From Neolewinella maritima (GTDB taxonomy: Bacteria > Bacteroidota > Bacteroidia > Chitinophagales > Saprospiraceae): a stretch of 64,000 nucleotides of DNA. The stretch covers positions 434,001-498,000 of the forward strand of contig NZ_CAKLPZ010000003.1 of NCBI RefSeq assembly GCF_923081025.1, written 5' to 3'. This document shows positions 41,800-51,651 of this stretch, piece by piece. A program made the translations under genes and the position numbers. The notes under the pieces are model-generated. The model saw only the letters and a program-made list of their open reading frames with translations, did not search any database and was not told the DNA's origin. Positions within the stretch are counted from its first letter, which is position 1. Each line of letters starts with the position of its first letter.

Positions 41800-44730
41800 A
41801 TGAGAATCGGCCAACTTGCCGTGCTGCTCCTGCTATTTGTTGCCCCCCTACCGGGGCAGGGGTTCGGTACCCACCTACTCGATTCGGATGTCCCCACCCC
41901 GCTACCCGCTGCTCCGGTCTACGATGCCGCCACGACCATCCTACGGGAGTATCCCCCCCTGGAGGCGCGCCTGCGAGCCATCCCCGCGCCCCGGTATTAC
42001 GCTACGGTGCGCGGCGTGCGGGACTCTATTGGCTACGTGGCGCGGCGGTGGACTACGCTGGCCCGTGGGGTCGCCGCCGGTACGGTGCCTTCTCCGGATT
42101 CCACCTACTGGTTTCGGTTGCAGTTGGCGGGTGGACCCTTCTTTGCCGGTCCGCAACTGATCAACGTAGCCCCGGCGCCGCTGGACGAGCTCTACTCCTT
42201 CGCCTACATCGATGCCTTTGAAGCCGACGGGGCCGGCGGCTGGATGCAGCGACGGGCAGGTCGTGACGTCCCCGTGGGCGAGCGCAGCATCCATTCCTGG
42301 ATCAACCTGCTCCCGGTGACCGGTCGGCCGGGGGATACGAGCGAGGTGTTCGTCCGGTTGGAAGGAGCCAATACCGTGTTTCAGCCGCAGGCGATGCGAT
42401 TTTGGCACGTCAAACCCCTGCCGCTGCTGGAAGTGCAGGGGCAGCGGGCCTTTCTGGACGGCATCTTTTACGGGCTGGTAGGCCTGCAGTTCATCTTCTT
42501 CACGCTGCTATTTCTGGTGGAGCGGGAGAGTATTTACGGCTGGTTCGCGGTGCTGTGCCTGGGTATCTTCCTATTCACGGCCTTCTCGATCATCATCGAC
42601 GAGTACTATGCGCCCTTTCCGTGGTGGGACCGCTGGCACCTCTTTCTGGCCTCGATCGGCTTCTCGGTGGCGCACACCGGTTTTTTGTGCTTCACGATGA
42701 CCTACTTCAAGATCCCCTTCTCCACCCGGCCGTGGAACTGGGTGATCCCGCTGCTGCTGACCGTTTCCTGGCTGGATAACCTGTGCACCGGGCTGTTCAA
42801 GACGAGCATCAACTGGTTCGATCCCTTCTTTCGGAGTCTGGAAATGCTGGATAACGCGCTGGGGATCCTGGTCTGCCTACTCTCCGCTTGGATGGTGATC
42901 AGCTCGCCCGCGCGGCCCGGTGCCTCTAAGCCGCTCTACCTGGTGGCCCTGAGCCCCATCATCTTTATGGCGGCCTACTACCTGGGGCAGGATCTCATCA
43001 TCGGCCTCGGTGGACAGGAGCTAGTACACGACGAGAATCTGGACAGCCTGGGCTGGTTCAAGGCCTCGGCCCTGACCATGCTGATGCTGCTCTCCCTGGG
43101 GATCGGCCAGCGCAATAACCGCCTGAAGCAGGAACGCTTCAACGCCCAGGAAGAGCTGATCGAGAACCTCCGGCAGACCGATCAACTCCAGGAACTGGAC
43201 CAACTCAAGACCCGCTTTTATACCAACATCACCCACGAGTTCCGTACTCCTCTGACGGTTATCCTGGGCCTGGCCGGTCGCCCGGAGGCCCGCGGAGCCG
43301 CCGAGCTGATCCGCCGCAATGGACGCAAACTCCTGGACCTGGTCAATCAGTTGCTGGATCTGTCGCGCCTAACCGCCGGATCCATCACCCCCGCCTACCG
43401 GGACCTGGATCTGGTAGCCTATACGCAGTACCTTGGGGAGTCGTACCAGACGCTGGCCACCGACCGGGGCATCACACTCACGATCTACAGCGAGGAGCCA
43501 GAACTGACCTTCCGCACCGATCCCGAACGCTACCGGCAGATCGTCAGCAACCTACTCACCAACGCCATCAAATTCACCCCGGCGGGGGGCAAGGTTATTC
43601 TGCACCTGTCGCTGCGCGATGAGCGACTGGAACTACGGGTCAGCGATACCGGCACCGGGATCGCGGAGCGGGAGCTCGACCGTATTTTCGATCACTTCTA
43701 CCAGACCAATCACAGCGGCAGCCGGGAGGGCGAGGGAACGGGGGTTGGACTAGCCCTGGTGCGCGAGGTCGTCACGCTGCTCGGTGGAGAGATCAGTGTG
43801 CGGAGTACGCTGGGTAAGGGATCGGTATTCACCGTGCGGCTGCCCCGGTACACGGGTCCCGTAGCGTCTACTGCTGACCGGCCCGATCACTTCGCGCAGT
43901 TTGACGATGCGCGGGAGGTGACGCCCGCGCTGCCCATAATAGCGCAACGTGCTAGCAGCAGGGGCACCCGGAAACTACCGCAGTTGCTGCTGATCGAAGA
44001 CAACCCGGACGTGGTCTCCTACCTCAGTATCCTGCTACAGGACCGCTACCGGCTACTCGTGGCCACGGACGGCGGCGAGGGTACCCGCCTGGCCACCGAA
44101 GCCATACCCGATGTGATCATCAGCGACGTCATGATGCCGGTCAAGGATGGCTTTACCGTCGTGGAGGAGCTCAAGAGCGACGAGCGGACCAGCCATATCC
44201 CCATCCTTCTGCTCACCGCCCGGGCAGCCCAGGAGGACCGCCTGCAGGGACTACGCTACGGTGTGGATGCCTACCTGCCCAAGCCCTTCGATGAGCGCGA
44301 ACTGCTGCTGCAACTGGCTAATCTGGTCGCTACCCGCCGCAAGCTGCAGAAACGCTACCGCAACTTCGTCCCCGCCCCCGCACCCGCCGCCGATATGACG
44401 CCCGATGAGCGCTTCCTGCACCGCCTGGATGAACTGCTCGAATCCCACTACCGCGAGAGTGCGTACGGGGTCAAGGACTATGCGGCCGGCCTCACGATCA
44501 GTCACACGCAGTACTACCGCAAGCTCAAGGCGCTCACCGGCCATACGCCCTCGCGGTACCTGAGCCGCTACCGGCTCCGCAAGGGAAAACTACTGCTGGC
44601 AGATCCCGACCTGCACGTCTCCGAGGTCGCCTACCGGGTCGGATTTAAGGACCCCAACTACTTCACCCGCATGTTTTCGGAGTTCTTCGGGCAGTCACCC
44701 AATGCGTATAGAATGGGTCTAACGGACTGA
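41800..44730 (+). CDS. Hybrid two-component sensor kinase/response regulator with AraC output
   Basis: This 976-residue single-chain signalling protein joins sensor, kinase, receiver and DNA-binding parts. Order: signal peptide (1-22), periplasmic 7TMR-DISMED2-like beta domain (about 50-215), seven membrane helices of the 7TMR-DISM type (about 225-435), a coiled linker, HisKA with His479 (YTNITHEFRTPL), HATPase_c (NLLTNAIKFTPAGGK, DTGTGI, GTGVGLAL), a receiver domain with phospho-acceptor Asp776 (IISDVMMPVKDG) and Lys in LPKPFD, and a C-terminal AraC helix-turn-helix (about 875-976, VAYRVGFKDPNYFTRMFSEF). It stands next to the rhamnose locus and probably activates its sus-type operon when glycan fragments reach the periplasm. 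It lacks the Reg_prop propeller of the classic Bacteroides HTCS. Confidence 0.95.
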   Translation: MRIGQLAVLLLLFVAPLPGQGFGTHLLDSDVPTPLPAAPVYDAATTILREYPPLEARLRAIPAPRYYATVRGVRDSIGYVARRWTTLARGVAAGTVPSPDSTYWFRLQLAGGPFFAGPQLINVAPAPLDELYSFAYIDAFEADGAGGWMQRRAGRDVPVGERSIHSWINLLPVTGRPGDTSEVFVRLEGANTVFQPQAMRFWHVKPLPLLEVQGQRAFLDGIFYGLVGLQFIFFTLLFLVERESIYGWFAVLCLGIFLFTAFSIIIDEYYAPFPWWDRWHLFLASIGFSVAHTGFLCFTMTYFKIPFSTRPWNWVIPLLLTVSWLDNLCTGLFKTSINWFDPFFRSLEMLDNALGILVCLLSAWMVISSPARPGASKPLYLVALSPIIFMAAYYLGQDLIIGLGGQELVHDENLDSLGWFKASALTMLMLLSLGIGQRNNRLKQERFNAQEELIENLRQTDQLQELDQLKTRFYTNITHEFRTPLTVILGLAGRPEARGAAELIRRNGRKLLDLVNQLLDLSRLTAGSITPAYRDLDLVAYTQYLGESYQTLATDRGITLTIYSEEPELTFRTDPERYRQIVSNLLTNAIKFTPAGGKVILHLSLRDERLELRVSDTGTGIAERELDRIFDHFYQTNHSGSREGEGTGVGLALVREVVTLLGGEISVRSTLGKGSVFTVRLPRYTGPVASTADRPDHFAQFDDAREVTPALPIIAQRASSRGTRKLPQLLLIEDNPDVVSYLSILLQDRYRLLVATDGGEGTRLATEAIPDVIISDVMMPVKDGFTVVEELKSDERTSHIPILLLTARAAQEDRLQGLRYGVDAYLPKPFDERELLLQLANLVATRRKLQKRYRNFVPAPAPAADMTPDERFLHRLDELLESHYRESAYGVKDYAAGLTISHTQYYRKLKALTGHTPSRYLSRYRLRKGKLLLADPDLHVSEVAYRVGFKDPNYFTRMFSEFFGQSPNAYRMGLTD

Positions 44731-44875
44731 TATATAGTGTATTAGGTGGTTGTATATGCATTTTGTAATATATATGCTAGCTATATCTGTGGTTCTGCTG
44801 CCCTGCGCAACATAGCTGCTATGCTTAGCCGTCGGCAGGGGTCATATTAGTCGGTAGTTACAGTCAACACACACT

Positions 44876-45262
44876 ATGCACTACCACACACACTCGCCTG
44901 CCGCCGCGTCTGCCGCCGCCGCCACGCTTCCCCTTACCCGGCCGCTCGACGACCGAATATTCATCAACCAGCGCAACCGAATGATCCGCGTGCTACTACG
45001 CGATATTCAGTACATCGAGGCCCAGCGTGCCTACTGCCTGATCGTCACGGAGCACCGCACGTACACCCTATCGATCTCCCTGGGGAAGCTCGCCGAACAG
45101 CTGCCACCGCAGCGCCTGATCCGCATCCACCGCTCCTACCTGGTCAACCCCGCCGCGGTGAGCGAGATCAGCGACGGCTGCGTGGTCGTCGGTGATCGCT
45201 GCCTGCCGGTCAGCAAGGCCAACCGCTCGCTCATGCGCGCGCAGATTCGGCTGATTTCCTGA
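44876..45262 (+). CDS. Stand-alone LytTR-domain DNA-binding regulator
   Basis: This 128-residue protein consists almost entirely of a LytTR domain (about residues 28-126): IFINQRNRMIRVLLRDIQYI EA..., TLSISLGKLAEQLPPQRLIR and IHRSYLVNPAAVSEI are the family core. The Ala-rich first 25 residues are low complexity; no receiver domain is present, so it is not phospho-regulated directly. It lies 145 AT-rich bases downstream of the hybrid sensor and converges with the SusD gene; it may co-regulate the locus. Confidence 0.9.
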   Translation: MHYHTHSPAAASAAAATLPLTRPLDDRIFINQRNRMIRVLLRDIQYIEAQRAYCLIVTEHRTYTLSISLGKLAEQLPPQRLIRIHRSYLVNPAAVSEISDGCVVVGDRCLPVSKANRSLMRAQIRLIS

Positions 45263-45270
45263 GGGGATAT

Positions 45271-45290
45271 GCCGCGGTGATTGCCGCGGT
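45271..45290. repeat. Tandem GCCGCGGTG repeat that can fold
   Basis: GCCGCGGTG occurs twice (45271-45279 and 45283-45291) and the self-complementary CCGCGG units can pair to a 6-bp stem with a 6-base loop. It lies between the convergent LytTR and SusD stop codons and may be a weak terminator; no T-tract follows. Confidence 0.4.
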
Positions 45291-45294
45291 GCTA

Positions 45295-46812
45295 CTAATA
45301 GCCCGGGTTCTGAGGGGCGAGGTTCGCGTTGCGATCCAGCTCGTCCTGTGGGATCGGCATGAGGTAGTCGCGGCCACTGTCAAAGTTGGGGTGGGGTTCG
45401 AGGCTACTGGGGCCCTTGAAGACCTCGTCGCCCAGATTGCGCCGCTTGATGTCGTACCAGCGCTTGAATTCGAAAGCGAGCTCGAGCCGACGTTCCTCCA
45501 TGATCAGGTCGATCAGCTCGCTCCCGCTGATGCTCGGTTCTACGTCGGCGGGAAAGTCGGAGCCGAAGCGGGCGCGTTCCCGCACTTCATTAATATAGCC
45601 GACTACTTCCCCGGCCGGGGCGCCAACCTCGGCACCGGCTTCGGCGGCGATCAGTAGGATCTCGGCGTAGCGCATGGCGACGTAATTGTTGTCGGAGAAT
45701 CCGCAGTCGCCCCGGTTGTTGCCGCAGAACTCGAAGAACTTAGCCATGTGAGGGCGTGGCGAGCCGTGGTTGGGTGCAAATTTCTCGAAGCCGGAGTACA
45801 CCCCATCCACCACGGCCGAATCGATGAAGCTGACTTCCTTGCGGTAGTCGCGGTCGTCCCAGGTCGTATATACCAGCATGGAGGGCACACTCACGCTCCA
45901 GCCCCCGTTGGGAGCATCCGCCGTGGATACCTGCCGAATGCCGGTCACGGGTCCCATCCAGTCTACATTCTGTCCGCCGCCGCCCGATTCGTTGCCCAGG
46001 AAGTCCACCGCGAAGATGTGCTCTGCCAGTCCGTCGGCGATCCGTGCTTTGAAGAGGTCGGCAAAGTCGTCCATGAGCCGGTAGCCGAAGGCATCGCGGT
46101 TAGCGATTACGAAGGTGGCCTCGTCGTAGGCAGCCTGCCACTGTCCGAGCGTCATGTGTACCGAGGCCAGGTAGGCGGCTGCGGTGCCCCGGGTGGGCCG
46201 GGTCCGGATGCCCCCCGGCTGGCTGTCGGGCAGGCTTGCCTTGGCGGCCTCCAGGTCCGCGATGATGTTAGCGTAGACCTCCGCAGCGGGTGTTTTCTCG
46301 ATGCTTCCAATGGCCACGGGGTCGGTGATAAAGAAGTCGATGTACGGAATATCCCCGAACAGGCGCACGAGGTGATAGTAGGCGTAGGCACGCAGGAAGC
46401 GGGCCTCTCCGACCGAGGCCTGTACGGCCGGACTGTCTTCGACCTGCGTGGCACCATCGATGACGGCGTTCGCCGAGCCGATCATCCGGTACAGTCCCGG
46501 CCAGAAGGCGGAGGTCATCCCGTTGTCGGCACCCATTTCAAAGTCGTTGACGTTCTGCCGGCGGCCGGGGGTATTGCGATCACCGATGTCACACATATCG
46601 CTGCGCAGTTGCAGGGACAGGGTCAATTTGCGACCGTAAACGGATTCGGAGGCTAGCCAGGCGTAGATGCCGAGTGTGGCTGTTTCTACATCAGCGGGGG
46701 TACGGAAGAAGCTCTCCGGGGCCAGCAGGCCGACGGGATCCTCTTCGAGGTCGGAGCAACTGTTCACTCCCCCGAGCAAACAAAGCACCAGAAGGTAGTA
46801 CGAGAATTTCAT
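45295..46812 (-). CDS. SusD/RagB-family glycan-binding lipoprotein (rhamnose locus)
   Basis: This 505-residue outer-membrane lipoprotein binds oligosaccharides for the adjacent SusC. Its signal ends in the lipobox GVNSC (Cys19) and is followed by the typical opening DLEEDPVGLLAPESFFRTPAD, an N-terminal SusD domain with ARFLRAYAYYHLVRLFGDIP and the C-terminal block RYAEILLIAAEAGAEVGAP ... IMEERRLELAFEFKRWYDIKR. Length is classical. It starts 21 bases after the SusC stop and ends the minus-strand series. Confidence 0.96.
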   Translation of the reverse strand: MKFSYYLLVLCLLGGVNSCSDLEEDPVGLLAPESFFRTPADVETATLGIYAWLASESVYGRKLTLSLQLRSDMCDIGDRNTPGRRQNVNDFEMGADNGMTSAFWPGLYRMIGSANAVIDGATQVEDSPAVQASVGEARFLRAYAYYHLVRLFGDIPYIDFFITDPVAIGSIEKTPAAEVYANIIADLEAAKASLPDSQPGGIRTRPTRGTAAAYLASVHMTLGQWQAAYDEATFVIANRDAFGYRLMDDFADLFKARIADGLAEHIFAVDFLGNESGGGGQNVDWMGPVTGIRQVSTADAPNGGWSVSVPSMLVYTTWDDRDYRKEVSFIDSAVVDGVYSGFEKFAPNHGSPRPHMAKFFEFCGNNRGDCGFSDNNYVAMRYAEILLIAAEAGAEVGAPAGEVVGYINEVRERARFGSDFPADVEPSISGSELIDLIMEERRLELAFEFKRWYDIKRRNLGDEVFKGPSSLEPHPNFDSGRDYLMPIPQDELDRNANLAPQNPGY

Positions 46813-46833
46813 GGTATATGTGTTTGGAAGTGA

Positions 46834-49800
46834 TTAGAAGCCGACGTTGACGCCGACGGTGAATCCCTTAACGTTGGGGTAGCTTGCGTAGTCCAGTCCT
46901 ACGTTTTGGTTGCCCGAGGAGCCGCCACCGCTGCGGTAGCCGACCTCCGGGTCGTAGCCTTCATAGTCGGTAAAGGTGAGCAGGTTCTGCGCGCTGAGGT
47001 AGACCCGGAGGCGCGATAGCCCAAAGCGGTCGAGCACAACTGCCGGCAGGCTATAGCCCAGGGCCACGTTTTTCAAGCGGACGTAGCTGCCGTCGTATAC
47101 GAAGCGGCTGGAAGAACGCCGGCTGCGCCCGCCCTGTGCGGCCGGTACGTTGGTGTTCGTGTTACTAGGTGTCCAGCGGTCCAGGGCGGCTGTGGTCGCA
47201 TTGTTGAGCCCCGCCAGCAGGTCCAGTTCCAGCAGCGTGTAGCTGTAGATGTCATTACCCTGACTGCCCTGTAGGAACAGGTTGAGGTCGAAGTTGCGGT
47301 ACGCGAATTCGTTGGTGATACCGAAGATAAAATCCGGGTGCGGGTTACCGATTATGATGCGGTCGTCCGAGTTTAGCATACCGTCGCCACTGATGTCCGC
47401 ATACCGCTCCCCCCCGGGCTCCGTGTCGAAGCTGCCCCCGGGAATGATGTCGTCACCCTGCTGGTATACGCCGTCGTACTGAAAGCCGAAGAATACGCCG
47501 ACGGGTTCTCCCACCCGTAGGACCTGTGTATTGCCCAGGCCTACGATGTGTCCGGGGCCCGAGTTGTAGAAGATATCGTTGCCCTCGGGTAGTTCCAGTA
47601 TTTCGTTCTTATTGGTCGATATATTGAGGTTGGTGTTCCAGCGGAAGGCACCCACCAGGTTGCGGGTATCGATGGATAGCTCCACCCCCTTATTTCCTAC
47701 CCGACCGATATTGGACAGTAGCGTGCTGTAGCCACTGTACTCCGGCAGGGGCAGGGCGAACAAGAGATCGTATGTTTCCATGGAGTAGTAGTCCGCCGTC
47801 AGGTTGATGCGCCCTTCCAGGATGCCGATATCTACGCCGATGTCTAACTGGGAGGTGGTCTCCCAGGTCAGGTCGTTGTTGGCCACCGCGGTAGGTGCCA
47901 CGGCATTGACGATGGTGCCGTTCTGTACCGTAAACACGTCGTCGAAGCGGGCCAGCGTGCTGTAGGGGCCGATGGCGCGGTTGCCGGTCAGGCCGTAGCT
48001 CACCCGCCACTTGAAGTTGCTGAACAGGCCGCTGTCCTCCATGAAGGGTTCGCGCGCCATGTTCCAGGCCACGGCTCCCGAAGGGAAGATCGCCCACTTG
48101 TTGCCTTCACTGAAGACCGAGGTGCCGTCGTAGCGTCCCGTAAGGGTGAACAGGTACCGGTCGTTGAGGGAGTAGTTGATCCGACCGATGTAGGAGGATA
48201 TATCCGACTCCGAGCGCCCCGAGTTGGGTATGGTGGGCTCCGAACCTCCGCCTAGGTTAAAGAAGTATCCTGCGTCGGTTACGAAGTTGCGGTTGCCCAC
48301 TACAAAGAACTCGCTGGTCTCCCGCTGATAGGAGTAGCCGGCCAGCAGCGTCAGGTTAGACGCGCTGAAGTCGCGGGTGTAGGTCAGGTAGGTTTCCGTC
48401 AGCAGTGACATATTGCGGCTATTGCGTACCCTACCCGAGCCGTTGATCCCGGCATCCGGATTAAGGGTGCGGGGCGAGAAAAACCCGTTCCGTCCGTTGT
48501 TGGTCGAGGCGTTGAAGGTCGACCGCAGGTCCAGGCCGGGCAGCAACTGGTAGTTGCCGTAGATGCTGCCGCGGAACTGATCGACGTTATCCTGATCCCG
48601 TGGTTCGTTGGTCAGCGCCACTGCGTTGTTGAAGCGGTCGCTGATGCGGGCCAGGGTATAGCGTCCTTGTGCGTCGCGTATCCCCACATCGGGCTCGAAA
48701 CGGTAGGCAACGCCGATTACGCTGCCGGTTTCCTGGGTCGCTACACTATTGGTATTCTCCCGCTTTGCCAGCAGGTTGAGTCCGACGTTCAGTCGCTCGG
48801 ATGCGGTAATATCGATGTTGCTCGTTACCGAGAACCGCTCGTAGTCCGAGTTGACGATCACCCCCTCCTGCTGGAAGTACGTACCGGAAAGGTAGTAGCG
48901 TACGTTGTCCGAGCCGCCCGAGATACCCAACTGGTAGTTCTGTACGGCGCCCCGGCGGAAGATGAGGTCCTGCCAGTCGGTATCCGAATCTCCCTGCTCA
49001 AAATCGGGGTTGATCTCTGACTGGTAGGCGGCGAACTGGTCGGCATTGAGTAGCTCGAGGCGGTTGATCTCATTTTGCAGGGTATAGCTGCTGTTTAACT
49101 CGATGCGCGTCTGCCCGGCCTGCCCCCGCTTGGTGGTCACCATGATCACGCCGTTGGCGCCCCGCGAACCGTAGATGGCCGTAGCCGAGGCATCCTTGAG
49201 CACTTCGATCGAGGCGATATCTTCGGGCGGCGGCAGGCTGGCGCCTACAAACCCGTCCACTACGAAGATCGGATCGCTGCTGGCGTTGATCGAGGTGCCG
49301 CCCCGTACCCGCACCCGGAATCCGGCACCCGGTGCGCCGTTATTGGCCGTAATCTGTACGCCGGCCGCCCGTCCCTGTAGCGCCTGCTCCGCACTGGCCG
49401 TCGGGTAGGCCGTAATTTCTTCCGATTTGACGGAGGATACCGCGCCGGTCAGATCGCTCTTTTTCACCGTACCGTAGCCCACCACGACGACTTCGTCCAG
49501 CGTAGCGGCGTCAGCTTCCAGCACTACATCGATACTGCTGCGGCCGCTGACCGCTACCTCCTGAGTGGCAAAGCCCGTGTAGGAGAATAGTAGGGTATCC
49601 GTGGCGTCTACACTGAGTGCGTAGAGCCCGTCCAGGTCAGTAACCGTTCCGGCCGTCGTACTCTTTACCCGTACCGTGACCCCGATCAGCGGCTCGCCGC
49701 CGGTATCGGTCACGCGGCCGCTTACGTCCAGCACGGCCGGGCCAATGGCCACTGCGGTAAGGGAGGAAGCCAGCAGTAAAACGCAGGTCAACAGGGGAGT

Positions 49801-49839
49801 GGCCCATAGCCTGCGAACAGTTGAATACGTATTATACAT
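46834..49839 (-). CDS. SusC/RagA-family TonB-linked transporter (rhamnose locus)
   Basis: This 1001-residue outer-membrane transporter imports oligosaccharides bound by the downstream SusD. From the ATG at 49839 it has a signal region (YNTYSTVRRLWATPLLTCVL to AVAIG), a carboxypeptidase-like domain (VSGRVTDTGGEPLIGVTVRV), TonB-box-like DEVVVVGYGTVKKSDLTGAV, plug markers LQGRAAGVQI and ASIEVLKDASATAIYGSRGA, and a barrel ending GVNVGF. The longer frame from 49926 is rejected because its first 29 codons lack signal character. The 259 bases upstream hold an inverted repeat that may bind the hybrid regulator. Confidence 0.96.
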   Translation of the reverse strand: MYNTYSTVRRLWATPLLTCVLLLASSLTAVAIGPAVLDVSGRVTDTGGEPLIGVTVRVKSTTAGTVTDLDGLYALSVDATDTLLFSYTGFATQEVAVSGRSSIDVVLEADAATLDEVVVVGYGTVKKSDLTGAVSSVKSEEITAYPTASAEQALQGRAAGVQITANNGAPGAGFRVRVRGGTSINASSDPIFVVDGFVGASLPPPEDIASIEVLKDASATAIYGSRGANGVIMVTTKRGQAGQTRIELNSSYTLQNEINRLELLNADQFAAYQSEINPDFEQGDSDTDWQDLIFRRGAVQNYQLGISGGSDNVRYYLSGTYFQQEGVIVNSDYERFSVTSNIDITASERLNVGLNLLAKRENTNSVATQETGSVIGVAYRFEPDVGIRDAQGRYTLARISDRFNNAVALTNEPRDQDNVDQFRGSIYGNYQLLPGLDLRSTFNASTNNGRNGFFSPRTLNPDAGINGSGRVRNSRNMSLLTETYLTYTRDFSASNLTLLAGYSYQRETSEFFVVGNRNFVTDAGYFFNLGGGSEPTIPNSGRSESDISSYIGRINYSLNDRYLFTLTGRYDGTSVFSEGNKWAIFPSGAVAWNMAREPFMEDSGLFSNFKWRVSYGLTGNRAIGPYSTLARFDDVFTVQNGTIVNAVAPTAVANNDLTWETTSQLDIGVDIGILEGRINLTADYYSMETYDLLFALPLPEYSGYSTLLSNIGRVGNKGVELSIDTRNLVGAFRWNTNLNISTNKNEILELPEGNDIFYNSGPGHIVGLGNTQVLRVGEPVGVFFGFQYDGVYQQGDDIIPGGSFDTEPGGERYADISGDGMLNSDDRIIIGNPHPDFIFGITNEFAYRNFDLNLFLQGSQGNDIYSYTLLELDLLAGLNNATTAALDRWTPSNTNTNVPAAQGGRSRRSSSRFVYDGSYVRLKNVALGYSLPAVVLDRFGLSRLRVYLSAQNLLTFTDYEGYDPEVGYRSGGGSSGNQNVGLDYASYPNVKGFTVGVNVGF

Positions 49840-49904
49840 GATCGTGAGCTTAGGAGAGGCAACGCACGCTGAAATCGGTTGCGCAAGGTGCCAATAGGTG
49901 AACT

Positions 49905-49919
49905 GTGTCTTAAAGACAC
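49905..49919. promoter_or_regulatory. Inverted repeat upstream of SusC, possible operator
   Basis: GTGTCTT-A-AAGACAC forms two perfect 7-bp arms around one A, 66 bases upstream of the SusC ATG at 49839. Position and symmetry suit a regulator-binding site, but no copy elsewhere was recognised. The surrounding 49920-50098 is AT-rich near 49960-50000 and holds no gene. Confidence 0.4.
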
Positions 49920-50098
49920 GAAACAATAATCAGACTACCAAACCTCCAGCCAAATATTTCAGGGTGCTAACGATCAATTTTATTATAAACTATAGATAGT
50001 GCATAGTACGGTATCAGTTTATACGCACCCGCGGCCCCGCCCACGGTACCGTTGCATATCTGTCCGACCGGGCACCGCAGAAATAGAATCGTGCCACC

Positions 50099-51589
50099 CT
50101 ACATAGCGGACAATTTGGCCAATATCTTTTGCCGGAATTCCGCCTCCAGCTCGGCGACCTCCGCATCGCCGTACCGATCGTGCCACTCGGCGGGGTCGGC
50201 GACCAGGTCATAGAACTCGCCGGTCAGCAGGTGTTCGGGCCGGTAGTCGGCGGCCCGGGCCTGCCGCTCGAAGACCAGGATCAGCTTGGCCTGCGGCGTG
50301 CGCCACATGAAGGCCGCCTCCCCCTCCCGCTCGTGCAGGGCGGCAAAGCCACCCTCCCGTGCCGGATCGGCCAGCAGGTCGACGCCCGGCAGTGCGTCCG
50401 GCACGGGGATACCGGCGGCGTCGAGTACGGTGGGTAGGATATCCACCAGGTCTACCGGTCGGTGATCGACCGTGCCCGGCTCGTAGTCCGGCGGCAGGGC
50501 ACTGCCGCTCACGATCAGCGGCACGCGGATGCTGGCCTCGTAGAGGCTGTACTTGTTGAAGCGGTAGTAGTGCTCGCCCAGCGACTCGCCGTGGTCGGAG
50601 GTGTACACGACCAGGGCATTGTCCAGCAATCCCTTGCGGCGTAGCTCGGCCAGGATGCGACCCATCATCTCGTCGATCCAGCTCACGTTGGCGTAGTAGC
50701 GCATGGTCATCAGCTTCCACTGCTCCGGACTGGCCGACTTCCAGTAGGGCTCGTACAGTTCGCGGCGGTTGACGCCGGCGGCGTGGGGGGCATAGTCCTC
50801 GGTCCAGGGCGGCTGCTCGGCGTAGGTGATATCAGCCGTATCGTAGCGCGCCTCGTAGCCGGCCGGCGGATTGTGGCCCGCGTGGGGCTTCATGTACGAC
50901 AGGTACAGGAACAGCGGCCGCTCATCGTCCCGTCCGCGGATGTAGTCGATGGCCCGTTCGTTGACCCAGCCGTCGCGGTGGTCGCTCTCGGGCAGCGCGC
51001 TGGTGAAGCCCAGGTAGCCCACGTTATTCTCCTCCCCCGGACCCATCTCTGCAATCTCCGCATCATAGCGCGCCTTGGCCTCGGGGGCTACATCGGCCAT
51101 CAGCACGCCGCCCTCCTCGGGGATCTCGGAGGTGTAACGGGTCTCGAAGCCGCGGGTATCCGTACGGTGCCTGCCCCAGTGCGTTTTACCGAAGCCGGCC
51201 GTCTCGTAGCCTGCCTCCCGGAAGTACTGGGCCATGGTCTTACCGGGTAGCGCGTCGTCCGGCACCCCGCCGCTATTGCGGAACACGCCGGTCTGCGAGG
51301 GGTACATTCCGAACATGATCGAGTTGCGGCTCGGCACGCACATCGGTGCCTGGCAGACGGCCTGCTCGTACAGTACGCCGTGGTCCATCAGACTATCCAG
51401 GGTCGGCGTCAGTACCTGCGGATTAAGGTTCCCGATCGCGTCGTAGCGGTGCTGGTCGTCCATGATGAAGATGATATTCGGACGTTGGCGTCCTTCATCC
51501 CCTCCTTCCTTCACCACCTCACCATCGGGGGCGGGGCCGCAGGTGCAGAGGAACAGAAGGAGGGCGGTATAGGTGGTTGATTTAAACAC
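50099..51589 (-). CDS. Sulfatase (family S1) of the rhamnose locus
   Basis: This 496-residue exported sulfatase removes sulfate from the target glycan. The GTG at 51589 is chosen because it opens a signal sequence (VFKSTTYTALLLFLCTCG, possibly lipoprotein, Cys17); the longer frame to 51778 runs through the RhaM gene and has no signal. Catalytic features are IIFIMDDQHRYDAIG (Asp44/Asp45), the formylglycine precursor MCVPSRNSIMFG (Cys84) and TSDHGESLGEH. C-terminal segments such as AAFMWRTPQAKLILV are typical of S1 enzymes. It follows RhaM by 62 bases and precedes SusC by 259 bases. Confidence 0.94.
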   Translation of the reverse strand: MFKSTTYTALLLFLCTCGPAPDGEVVKEGGDEGRQRPNIIFIMDDQHRYDAIGNLNPQVLTPTLDSLMDHGVLYEQAVCQAPMCVPSRNSIMFGMYPSQTGVFRNSGGVPDDALPGKTMAQYFREAGYETAGFGKTHWGRHRTDTRGFETRYTSEIPEEGGVLMADVAPEAKARYDAEIAEMGPGEENNVGYLGFTSALPESDHRDGWVNERAIDYIRGRDDERPLFLYLSYMKPHAGHNPPAGYEARYDTADITYAEQPPWTEDYAPHAAGVNRRELYEPYWKSASPEQWKLMTMRYYANVSWIDEMMGRILAELRRKGLLDNALVVYTSDHGESLGEHYYRFNKYSLYEASIRVPLIVSGSALPPDYEPGTVDHRPVDLVDILPTVLDAAGIPVPDALPGVDLLADPAREGGFAALHEREGEAAFMWRTPQAKLILVFERQARAADYRPEHLLTGEFYDLVADPAEWHDRYGDAEVAELEAEFRQKILAKLSAM

Positions 51590-51651
51590 GGATGGGCATG
51601 GATTGAGGTGGGTTCTATTGGGTATGCTGCTGTACGTTATGGTCTCACTAG

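Noticed and set aside
44731-44875. AT-rich stretch as a possible origin or mobile-element border
   Set aside because: It is short, has no repeats, DnaA-box cluster or flanking transposase, and fits an ordinary regulatory intergenic region.
45271-45291. Start of a CRISPR or tandem repeat array
   Set aside because: Only two copies of a 9-base unit occur; no further repeats or spacers follow.
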